From an uncultured Prevotella sp. (GTDB lineage Bacteria; Bacteroidota; Bacteroidia; Bacteroidales; Bacteroidaceae), in NCBI GenBank assembly GCA_905234355.1, contig CAJOHP010000036.1:1-16834 (forward strand): a DNA stretch of 16,834 nt, read 5' to 3'. Positions 1 to 7,780 of this stretch are shown here, piece after piece (position 1 is the first letter of the stretch; each line of letters opens with the position of its first letter). Made by a program: the position numbers and the translations under genes. Under the pieces are notes generated by a model. The model was not told where the DNA came from. It was given only the letters and a program-made list of their open reading frames with translations, and searched no databases.

Positions 1-228
1 TTTGATGGTCAGGTCGCCGCCACGCTTCACGCCAATCACGCCACTGCTAAGCGTCGACGTGCCCTTGTACTCGATGGTATGGCCGTTCAGGTCCAGGGTA
101 ATTTTCTTATTTACTAAAATCTGGGCCGTAGCGTCAACGTCGGCCTGCATTACGATGGTCTCGTTGTCGTTAGCAGCAGCAAGCGCAGCGTCGAGCGTTT
201 CATAGTAGACATCGCCTATCTTGGCCAC
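1..228 (-). repeat. Module 4 of the surface protein (start only)
   Basis: The header KIGDVYYETLDAALAAAND is followed by DATAQILVNKKITLDLNGHT. Bases 1-94 are identical to 2863-2956 of module 1, while module 2 differs from both at several positions in the same block. The module continues past the left edge of the window. Confidence 0.78.
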
Positions 229-3151
229 CGTAGTACGTGCCAAAGTATAGGTGTATCCATAGATGTCTTGTCCTGTAATGCGAAGATTCGCTGAGCTGAC
301 TATATTTGACAGTGAGGTCTTTGCTGTCTCATGGAAGTTGATGCTATTCGTTCCGTTGAAGACTTCTTCTAACTCTGCATTCGAAATCAACCCTTGCCGT
401 CCTTCAGGTGCGTTTGAAGTATAGGTCGGTTTATTCGTGAAGTTGACAGTTGCGTTCGTACCACGGAGAGCCAAAAGATAGTGAGAAGCATTATCGTTAG
501 AAAGGGCATCTGAGCTAAGCGTTGTCGTAAACTTGCAGGTTTTAATATTATAGGTATTATGATCGACACCCACATTATCTACGATACATGCGAACGAGCC
601 AGTCTCATTGTTCAATCCATGGACATCTGCGAATTCATACATATTGAAAGTACAATTACTGCTTGAGCTATAGATTGGTACACGTCCATAGTATTTCCCA
701 CCTCTTATGTTGAATTCATAGATATTACCTGTTCCTTCTACATGGACACAATAGTCAAAGCCCTTGATATTATTGTATTCCAGATGAACATAATTAGGCT
801 GAGTCTCGTTACTTGTAACAATTGAAATACCGCGTGTGTCATTATTCGCATAGGTTGTTGTTGGATCAGCGACAGTGCTCTGGATGGTTGTATTGTAGAT
901 AAAAAGTGAAACTTTGCCTCCGGGTTTGGAAATAGAGACACCACGCTCTTTAACCGTCACGTTACATTCATTCATAGTAATATCTCCTGCGTATGGATTG
1001 CCCTCTTTTCCGAACTGAATAGCTATACCTCCACTACCGTTGGCTAATATATTCAATTTGTAAAAGCTAATATTAAGATTACCTGTCACTTCAAAGGCAG
1101 CTCCAGAAGCTATTGTCACTGTTTTACCTTCAACTCCAATTCCATCTTCATCATTTCTAACACCTTGAATCGTAACGGGCTTGTCGATGGTAATAGTATT
1201 CGTCAAATTGATGTCGGACAGCAGTGCGATGGTCTGATTTTTATTAGCATCAGCTCCCGCAATGGCAGCTTCGAGCGTTGCATAGTAAGAGTAGGACCAG
1301 ATAGGAGTGTTGTGGGTGCCTATGTTTTCCCTTATCATGGCAACAATATCTTCAGGTGCCAGCGAACTAGTTCCGTTGCCATTGTCCTTCCAGACATAGC
1401 CCTCCGGCGTTTTGATGCTTTCGCCAAGCAGGTCTGTCGGACTTGTGACGCTCACGTTGTCGAAGGCATTGTTCTGCGGATTGGATATCGACAGCTTCAC
1501 GCCATTGTCAAAGACCACAAACGTTCCGCCGCTGATGGTAGCATTGATTGGTTTGTTGGTTGTATGCTGTGCGATGGCTATCGCCGCACCCTTCGTCGTG
1601 GTGCCGCTGCCGTTAGGTACGCAGCTGTAGGTCGGACAGGTGGCAGTGAATGTACCGCCAGTGATCTTCAACGTTCCAGAGCGCAGCTCCACGGCGGTGC
1701 TGTAGCCCTCAATGGTGCCGCCGTTGATGGTCAGTGTGCCATCCTGAGGATGGAAAATGCCGCAGTTATCGCTGTCATAAGTCCCCTTGACAACGCCGCC
1801 ATTGATGGTAATCGCGGTGCCGTGACGGGTGCCGTTGCCCGTGATGGCATAATAGTAGCCCTCCAGCGTGCCGCTTTCCACGGTCAGCTTGGCAGCGTCG
1901 CCAGTAGCTGGCTCACCCGGAACAGTCATTGCGACGGCAGCGTAGGCATTGCTGCCACTCTTGATGGCACCGGTACTTGGGTTGCTGGAGTCTTTGATGG
2001 TCAGGTCGCCGCCTCGCTTCACGCCAATCACACCACTACTAAGCGTCGACGTGCCCTTGTACTCGATGGTATGGCCGTTCAGGTCCAGGGTTACTTTCTT
2101 ATCAACTAAAATCTGTGCCGTAGCATCAATGTTGGCCTGCAGTACGATGGTCTGACCAGCGGTAGCAGCGGCAATGGCATCCTCAAGCGAAACATATCCA
2201 GTAGAGCCTATATTGGCAACAACCGGTGCCAGCGAACTGGTACCGTCGCCATTGTCCTTCCAGACATAGCCCTCCGGCACGGTGACGCTCCCGCCGAGCA
2301 GTGTGTTCAAACCCTTTACGGTCACGTTGCTGAAGGCATTGTTCTGCGGATTGGCTACCGACAGCTTCACGCCATTGCCACTGGCGTTAAACGTGCCACC
2401 GGTAATATTGGCTTCAATCGCCTTGTTGGTCGTATGCTGTGCGATGGCTATTGCCGCACCCATTGTCGTGGTACCGTTGCCGTTGGGGTTGCAGCTGTAG
2501 GTAGGGCATGTGGCAGTGAATGTTCCCCCCGAGACGCTCAAGGTTCCAGAACGCAGCTCCACAGCGGTGCTGTAGCCCTCGATGGTGCCGCCAGTGATGG
2601 TCAGTGTGCCATCCTGAGGATGGAAGATGCCGCAGTTATCGCTGTCATAAGTCCCCTTGATGACGCCGCCATTGATGGTAATCTCGGTGTCGTGACGCGT
2701 ACCGTTGCCCGTGATGGCATAATAGTATCCCTCCAGCGTGCCGCTTTTCACGGTCAGCTTGGCAGGGGTGCCGGTAGCAGCCTCGCCAAAAATAGTCATT
2801 GCGACGGCAGCGTAGGCTTTGTTGCCACTCTTGATGGTACCGGCGTTTGTGCCACTTGAGTCTTTGATGGTCAGGTCGCCGCCACGCTTCACGCCAATCA
2901 CGCCACTGCTAAGCGTCGACGTGCCCTTGTACTCGATGGTATGGCCGTTCAGGTCCCTGCTTGTCTACTAAAATCTGGGCCGTAGCATCAATGTTGGCCT
3001 GCAGTACGATGGTCTGACCAGCGGTAGCAGCGGCAATGGCATCCTCAAGCGAGGTATAGCTGGTATCGTCTATCTTTGCGACGTCCTGTGCCCACGCAGT
3101 ATTGGCAGCAGCAAGTAGGAATATGATCGAAGTGAGAATATATTTTTTCAT
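1..3151 (-). CDS. Secreted repeat-module surface protein (beta-helix-like), frameshifted in module 1, 3' end outside window
   Basis: The start ATG at 3151-3149 gives a clean signal peptide (MKKYILTSIIFLLAAANTAWA, then Gln). An in-frame ATG at 3175 overlaps the upstream stop (TAATG) and is the alternative start. Four modules follow, each opening with a header of the type Y-x-S/T-L-E-x-A-I-A-A-A then T-I-V-L-Q-A-N-I-D. Below the header are many short Gly-Gly-Thr/Val strands (TITGGTIEG, TVKSGTLEG), the pattern of right-handed parallel beta-helix surface proteins. The frame breaks at about 2956-2963, where 8 bases present in the other copies are missing. Read as is, the product would be a peptide of about 80 residues. 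After the break, the shifted frame reads open to base 1 with no stop that I found. The gene lies last in a pilus operon, so a tip or co-displayed adhesin role is plausible, but this is inference only. The C-terminus and any anchor or sorting signal lie outside the window. Confidence 0.78.
229..1294 (-). repeat. Module 3 of the surface protein, divergent and AT-richer
   Basis: The header YSYYATLEAAIAGADANKNQ is recognisably related to the others, and TITIDKPVTIQG replaces VTLDLNGHT. The body from about 250 to 1230 does not resemble modules 1 and 2 in DNA or protein. It is visibly AT-richer and uses many AAT, ATA, AGA and GGA codons that are rare in the flanking modules. It still reads as short alternating strands rich in Asn, Thr and Gly, compatible with a beta-helix. 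It ends in TLARTTVAKIGDVYYETLDA, where module 4 begins. Confidence 0.7.
1295..2220 (-). repeat. Module 2 of the surface protein
   Basis: The header reads VANIGSTGYVSLEDAIAAA, followed by DATAQILVDKKVTLDLNGHT. The intact VDKKVTLDLNG stretch is the reference that exposes the deletion in module 1. The rest closely follows module 1 (KLTVESGTLEGYYYAITGNG, TITINGG-type strands, GYVWKDNGNGTSSLAP at the end). It diverges mainly in short blocks, such as the stretch around 1490-1560, where the Gly-Gly-Thr-Phe strand is followed by different residues. Confidence 0.8.
2221..3093 (-). repeat. Module 1 of the surface protein (carries the 8-base deletion)
   Basis: This module begins at the header AKIDDTSYTSLEDAIAAA and runs to the sequence before the next header. 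It aligns with module 2 at an offset of exactly 870 bases (290 codons) at two anchors, 2801 against 1931 and 2863 against 1993. At the ACTAAA anchor the offset falls to 862 (2967 against 2105), which locates an 8-base loss between them. It shares the Cys-containing motifs DNCGIF and TCPTYSC with module 2. Confidence 0.8.
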
Positions 3152-3174
3152 AAGTGCAATATTTTCTTCTTTCA

Positions 3175-4320
3175 TTAGCGTTTACGAGTATATGAAGGCG
3201 CTGTGGCTCCTTGTCCGATAACGTAGACGAGGTGCTGCAGGTCGAGGCCGTCGGTGAGCAGGAGGTCAATGCCCTGTTTCTGGCCCTCAGCGCTCATGTC
3301 CAGGTCGAACGAGGTGGAGGCCGTTCCCGAGTATTCGCTGTTTTCGTTGTTCTTCACTGTATAGGTGATGGTGACCTCAGCCTTGGCAGCATCGGTACCT
3401 GCTATGCGCAATGGGATATAGAGCAGGCCGTCGCCGGTGGAGATGGTCTGCTCATCGGTGAAATTGGTAGCGTTGAAAACGACCGGGGTGTCCAGATTCT
3501 TTATATATGTGCGGGTGGTGGTAAGCTCACCCGAGATGATTTCTTGCCAGTTGGCGTCTCCGGCGCTTTTCAGCACGAGATGCCCTTTTGTTGTCAGGTT
3601 CTTATAGTCTATCTGAACCTTGGTGATGGTGATGGTGGCATAGCCGGTGATAAGGTTGGCCAGCGCACCGGTGCACTTGATGGTGATTTCGTCGCCAATG
3701 CACGACAGAGCGTGGCGGAAGGCGAAGGTGAGTTTGCCGTCTGTGGGGTCGGCGGGTTTCTTCTGGTCGAGCCAGGGGGTATAGGTCTTGTTGTTGTCGG
3801 GGCCCTGCTCTTGTTGTCCATAGAGCAGGTCCACCTGTGGCACGGTGGTGCTCCAGGGGTCGGCGGCGATGCGGTAGTTCACCCAGGGGTCGCCGAGGTC
3901 GTCGCGCTTCGACATGTCGACGATGCCTTCCGTGTTTTGCTGTGGATGGGCCACGTAGGGTGCGTATGCGAAGAAGCTCACATAGTCGCGCTCGTCGTTG
4001 GGCCAGTATTTCACAGGGCTGTAGCTCCAGATGCCGTTGGCGAACGTCACCTGCTGGTTATACATGAAGTCGGATGAAACGGTGGTGTTCTCGTAGGTCA
4101 GACGGCCTGTATAGCTGCCGAACACGCCGAAGCTTACTGCCTGGAGCGTGGCGTCGTCGTTGATTTCCCCCGATGCACGTGTCGTGGGTCCGTCACCTAT
4201 ACTTGCATCGAAAGCGATGGCATTGTCCGACGGTATGTAGCCGCTTGCCACCTCGTCGGCATCATGGCTACATGCTGCTACCAGTGTGGCGGCTGTCATC
4301 AAAATGAGATAGCGTTTCAT
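3175..4320 (-). CDS. Fimbrillin family lipoprotein (Mfa-like), second pilin of the operon
   Basis: This is a 381-residue outer-surface pilin of the FimA/Mfa1 (type V pilus) superfamily. The chosen start is ATG at 4320 behind a purine-rich GAAGAAG. A TTG three codons upstream (4329) is also open but less likely. The N-terminus is a lipoprotein signal with lipobox LVAAC, Cys17, followed by TTR48-A, a candidate Arg-specific maturation site. Family hallmarks are FMYNQQVTF, WSYSPVKYWPN and FFAYAPYV at about residues 85-125, then a DLLYGQQ segment and LTFAFRHALS. It lies 132 bases downstream of the large fimbrillin, with a hairpin between them, and its TAA overlaps a possible start of the repeat protein. 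The family is used for pilus stalk, anchor or tip subunits, and which one this is cannot be told from sequence. Its smaller size and position suggest an accessory or tip subunit. Confidence 0.87.
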   Translation of the reverse strand: MKRYLILMTAATLVAACSHDADEVASGYIPSDNAIAFDASIGDGPTTRASGEINDDATLQAVSFGVFGSYTGRLTYENTTVSSDFMYNQQVTFANGIWSYSPVKYWPNDERDYVSFFAYAPYVAHPQQNTEGIVDMSKRDDLGDPWVNYRIAADPWSTTVPQVDLLYGQQEQGPDNNKTYTPWLDQKKPADPTDGKLTFAFRHALSCIGDEITIKCTGALANLITGYATITITKVQIDYKNLTTKGHLVLKSAGDANWQEIISGELTTTRTYIKNLDTPVVFNATNFTDEQTISTGDGLLYIPLRIAGTDAAKAEVTITYTVKNNENSEYSGTASTSFDLDMSAEGQKQGIDLLLTDGLDLQHLVYVIGQGATAPSYTRKR

Positions 4321-4368
4321 CTTCTTCAAAAGCGTTAGTTGCTGTTCTGTTGTTGCTGTTTTTTTGAG

Positions 4369-4405
4369 AAGGCGGAGTCGCCGGATTTCCCGGCGGCTCT
4401 GCCTT
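4369..4405. other. Stable intercistronic hairpin between the two fimbrillin genes
   Basis: The 16-base arms 4369-4384 and 4390-4405 surround a 5-base loop, with 14 Watson-Crick pairs. The other two positions are G-T on the plus strand and A-C on the minus strand. In the operon transcript it lies 47 bases after the large fimbrillin stop and 48 bases before the next ATG. It is followed by an A-run, not a U-run, so it is not a classic terminator. It could protect or cleave the mRNA to set different pilin levels. Confidence 0.55.
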
Positions 4406-4452
4406 GATAGGTTGATATGTCAGTCACCCTGCAATGGGTCAGACTGCGTGGC

Positions 4453-6582
4453 TTAAGGATTCGTCTGGAGTGCTGTGATGGTCACATAGATGCCAAGTCC
4501 ATTGCCGAACTGGTCGAACAACTCCCATTTATCGGTACCCGCTGTAGCAGCTTTTTCGACATAATAGAACTTTCCAACGAAGGAGGCCACATCATTTGTC
4601 AAGACGAGCACCTTTCTATACTCAATCTGATTAATCGTTACAGGTGCTTCGAAAGCAAATACAGTACCAGAAGCCAATTGGTTGTAAACCTGGCCTTGCT
4701 TGACAAACGAGTCGAAGCTATAGTTAGCCTTAGCAAGATAAATGGTCATTTCGTCATTGTCGGCCTTGAAGGTCAGCTTGTTGCCGGTTACGTTTCCGTT
4801 TTGTACATCCGCAGAGATTACGCTCACCAATGTCTGGTTATCAGTAGTATTGATCCAGTTGCTGCCTTTCAGCTCCTTAGCATTAGCATCTTGTACAAGG
4901 CCCAATTCGTAAATACGAGCGGGATCCCAGATGTACTTTTTCGAATTGTACTCAATTTCAGACACGCCAGCAGCACGGTGGAGAGCACCGAGGAAGCGAG
5001 CCAAGTCGTTCAACATATTCACATCGGGAGTGGTGCTGGCGGACACATATACCACCTCATTGTCGCTGGCATAGAAGTTACCGTTGTAAGTATAATTATC
5101 AGCATAATTGTAGTTGATAGCGGTAGTGGCAGCCATCTGCTGGTTGTCGGGCAGGTCGACGTTGGTCTTGCCATTGTCCTGCCAGTCGGTCACGGTAGCC
5201 TCAACCTTCACGCTGGTCATGCCGAGGTGGATGTTGATTTCATACTGGTAGCCAGCCATGAAGTCCATGCCACCGAAGATGTCGGCTTTCGAGATGATGT
5301 TCTCGATAGAGATACCGTGAGTCTCGTTGTCGGAGAGCTTGCCGGCAAGGGCGGGGTCGATCGTCTCTACGTCGTAGGCAATGGTGACATCTACCTTGCT
5401 GCTTTTCTCGTTGCGTGGGATGACATAGAAGTAGCCACCGTTCTCATCTTTACCGCCGAAGAGAAGCTGTGGCACATTGGTCACGCCAGAAGTCTTGTCA
5501 GCGCCGAACTCTCCGCCGGTAGTCTGAGCATAGTTCTCAATGATGTTGGGGTTCAGGCCCTGAGGTGTCTCGTTGCTCTGAGCACCGTTTGTCTCGCCTT
5601 CCTTACCATCTTTGCGGCCGTCCTGATAGGTCACTTCGTCGAAGGCAAGATCCTTCGAACCGTCGAAGTCTTTCCACAGAGGCTGTCCGGGAGCAGTGTT
5701 GTTCAGGTTCAGCGCACCCTTTGTTGCGAAGCCGCTCATCTTGAAGCTGCGCACGAAGATACGGGTCTTCTTGGCATCGATAACTTTCGACGTGCCAGTA
5801 GGCGTGAAGTCGTCGGCGATATAGTCGATGGTGACCTTCACCTTAGCCAGGGCGTGCTTCAGGTTGAACTGCAGGCGGTCGGACTGGGGATTGTTGGGCT
5901 TCACGAGGTTCAGGAACGGCATGCCTTCCGTGAGCGAAGCCTTACCGGCGATGGGCGAGTAGTTGTCGCCGGCCGTTTCTGCTGCGACACCCCAGAGGAG
6001 GTCGACAGAGGTAGCGGGGTCGGTGTCGACCACATACTTCACGATAGGATCGCCCGTAGCGTTGTTCTTGTTCACCGAAACGATGTTGTACTTCTGCTGA
6101 TGGTCAACAGTTTCAGCGTCTGCTGTAGAGGATTTAGTGGGAACGATGTTACCTGTCGTGGGCTCAATGTTGGTCCAGGGAGCATAGGCAAAGAAGGTGA
6201 GATAGTCGGTCTCGTCGGAAATGGCCTTGTCGCCGTACTCATTGGGCCAGTACTTCACCGGCTCATAAGTCCACAGTGTCCCGGCAGTAGCAGTACCCTG
6301 GCAAGTAACCTGCTGGTTGTACATAAAGTTAGGAGTAGCCTTGGCGTCGTACTGCTCACCAGCTGTGTAGTAAGCAAACACACCGAAGCCATTCGCGCCG
6401 ATGTTCTCGTTGTTGAGGTCGCCGGCCTGTCCGCCACCACGGGTCAGACCCCGTTCGGTGTAAACAGAAAAGTTCACAGGAGCTTCGTTAGAGGTCAAGA
6501 CCTGACTTTGAGTACTCAGCTCTTCGTCGGAGCAGGCTGCCAAAGCTGCGGCAGCTGCTGCAAAAAGAAATACCTTTTTCAT
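4453..6582 (-). CDS. Fimbrillin family lipoprotein with C-terminal extension, first pilin of the operon
   Basis: This 709-residue type V pilin is exported as a lipoprotein (MKKVFLFAAAAAALAAC, Cys17) and probably matured after an arginine near residue 48 (GLTR48-GGG). The Mfa-like domain holds FMYNQQVT (87-93), WTYEPVKYWPN (104-114), FFAYAPW (130-136), DLLWG (194-198), LQFNLKHALAKVKV (237-250) and the usual closing strands YQYEINIHLGMTSVKVEATVTDW (445-467). About 230 further residues (480-709) follow, including LNDLARFLGALHRAAG and EYNSKKYIWD, which the neighbouring 381-residue pilin lacks. The start is ATG at 6582 after an AT-rich leader typical of Bacteroidetes. It sits 76 bases downstream of the DUF5119 gene. 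As the first pilin after the two accessory genes it may be the main subunit, though the extension would also suit a tip protein. Confidence 0.87.
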   Translation of the reverse strand: MKKVFLFAAAAAALAACSDEELSTQSQVLTSNEAPVNFSVYTERGLTRGGGQAGDLNNENIGANGFGVFAYYTAGEQYDAKATPNFMYNQQVTCQGTATAGTLWTYEPVKYWPNEYGDKAISDETDYLTFFAYAPWTNIEPTTGNIVPTKSSTADAETVDHQQKYNIVSVNKNNATGDPIVKYVVDTDPATSVDLLWGVAAETAGDNYSPIAGKASLTEGMPFLNLVKPNNPQSDRLQFNLKHALAKVKVTIDYIADDFTPTGTSKVIDAKKTRIFVRSFKMSGFATKGALNLNNTAPGQPLWKDFDGSKDLAFDEVTYQDGRKDGKEGETNGAQSNETPQGLNPNIIENYAQTTGGEFGADKTSGVTNVPQLLFGGKDENGGYFYVIPRNEKSSKVDVTIAYDVETIDPALAGKLSDNETHGISIENIISKADIFGGMDFMAGYQYEINIHLGMTSVKVEATVTDWQDNGKTNVDLPDNQQMAATTAINYNYADNYTYNGNFYASDNEVVYVSASTTPDVNMLNDLARFLGALHRAAGVSEIEYNSKKYIWDPARIYELGLVQDANAKELKGSNWINTTDNQTLVSVISADVQNGNVTGNKLTFKADNDEMTIYLAKANYSFDSFVKQGQVYNQLASGTVFAFEAPVTINQIEYRKVLVLTNDVASFVGKFYYVEKAATAGTDKWELFDQFGNGLGIYVTITALQTNP

Positions 6583-6658
6583 GTTAAAAAAATTAATAAA
6601 TAAGTGAATAAAAAAACTATAGTCTCTGAATAGATAGAGTCAAGCGAAACTGCCGAGA

Positions 6659-7780
6659 TCAGAATTCCACGCTGACGTGCTTTCCGTCTTGCCATGGCAC
6701 GACCACTCCTCCGAAGCCTGTTCCGTCGAGTGCTTCGACGTATGGCAGCACGGGATGGTCGGTGTAGGCGCTGTTGAGGTCGGCACGCAGTGAGAGCTGG
6801 TCGTCGGATATCACGACGTTGTTGCCTATGTCGAAGTGGTAGTTGAGCACCGTCTTCTTGTCGCGCAGCAGCAGTCTGAGGTTCAGCCGCAAGCCTTGTG
6901 CCGGGTAGTCGGTGGTCTGCTCGGCACGTGTCTTTGCGTCGGAACGCAGTCCGAAGGTATTGAACGAGGTAGAGATATATCCCACATTGTCGCCAGTGAC
7001 CTGTATGTCCCAGTTGTCGAGAGCCATGAGGCAGGGCACGTCGTTGTTTTCGTTGCGGGCCAGATAATGTCCGTTGGCCAGTCCGGCAATGCTGCCTTTC
7101 GCCTCTCCCAGATAGTAGATGCCCGTGATGAACAGACGTATGCGCATTTTCCAGACGATAGGTTCTGGCTCGGCCTTAAACACCTGTTCGACGAGGGTCG
7201 ACTGGAAGCTCTCGCGCTCCTCGTAAGGGATATAGTCGTCGTACTTTCCGTTGTAGACCTGCATGCGGAGCGTGTCGAGCGCCATGTCCTGCGGCTCATA
7301 CATCACGGTGTAGAGACCTGTAGGCTCGACCGACGGCAGTGGCCTGTAGTAGCATGCCGTGCCATACAGCTCGGTGAGTGAGTCGGGCTGATAGGGCAAA
7401 GGCCTCAGCCGCACCTCGGCAGAAGAGGCTTTTTCCATCCCGACAAACTCCTGGTGGGTGTACTCACTTTGCGAGTAGTCGAATATCACGCCTGTGTAAG
7501 CGCCTGCCGGCAGGTAGCCGCTCCACTGGTGTATGCCTGGGGTGATGTAGCGTTTGGGCTCCAGCGTGGAGTCGGCAGGGAAGAAGTAGGCGGTCATGCC
7601 CAGCGGCTCCCTCTCCAGGTAGGTCCGCCAGTCCACGAGAATGCGGAGGGAGTGGAAATGGTCGCCATACACCCATAGGTCCCGGCGCTCACAGCTGGTG
7701 AGTGCGAGCATGGAGATGAGCAGCAGTGCTACGTGGCGCAAACGGTTCATGCGGTTGATGTGTTTCTTGCTCATAGTCAT
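6659..7780 (-). CDS. DUF5119 domain lipoprotein, pilus operon accessory protein
   Basis: This 373-residue predicted lipoprotein has a signal peptide that ends in the lipobox LALTSC (Cys30). It is followed by ERRDLWVYGD, HSLRILVDWRTY, a PLGMTAYFFPADS segment and YLPAGAYTGVIFDYS, the pattern of the DUF5119 family found beside fimbrillins in Bacteroidales. No enzyme motif is visible. Its ATG overlaps the upstream TGA in an ATGA arrangement (7777-7780), so translation is probably coupled. A second start two codons on (ATG at 7774, MSKKHINRMN) is possible. The role is inferred from position only: assembly, anchoring or a minor subunit of the pilus. Confidence 0.84.
   Translation of the reverse strand: MTMSKKHINRMNRLRHVALLLISMLALTSCERRDLWVYGDHFHSLRILVDWRTYLEREPLGMTAYFFPADSTLEPKRYITPGIHQWSGYLPAGAYTGVIFDYSQSEYTHQEFVGMEKASSAEVRLRPLPYQPDSLTELYGTACYYRPLPSVEPTGLYTVMYEPQDMALDTLRMQVYNGKYDDYIPYEERESFQSTLVEQVFKAEPEPIVWKMRIRLFITGIYYLGEAKGSIAGLANGHYLARNENNDVPCLMALDNWDIQVTGDNVGYISTSFNTFGLRSDAKTRAEQTTDYPAQGLRLNLRLLLRDKKTVLNYHFDIGNNVVISDDQLSLRADLNSAYTDHPVLPYVEALDGTGFGGVVVPWQDGKHVSVEF

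Noticed and set aside
1165..2859. Plus-strand open frames over the repeat modules (314, 141, 72 and 68 codons)
   Set aside because: They recur only because the minus-strand modules are repeated; they show no signal peptide or family motif.
1..3093. Repeat modules as a CRISPR array or tandem satellite
   Set aside because: The units are hundreds of bases long, keep a reading frame of 290 codons and encode beta-strand-rich protein.
4321..4329. TTG start three codons upstream for the 381-residue fimbrillin
   Set aside because: The ATG at 4320 follows a purine-rich GAAGAAG and gives a normal lipoprotein signal; the TTG only adds Lys-Lys.
4369..4405. Hairpin read as a Rho-independent terminator
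   Set aside because: Neither strand has a T-run after the stem in the direction of transcription; on the minus strand an A-run follows.
4417..6603. 728-codon open frame on the plus strand
   Set aside because: It lies antisense to the large fimbrillin, which has a lipobox and clear family motifs. The plus-strand translation shows no family pattern and arises from the codon bias of the real gene.
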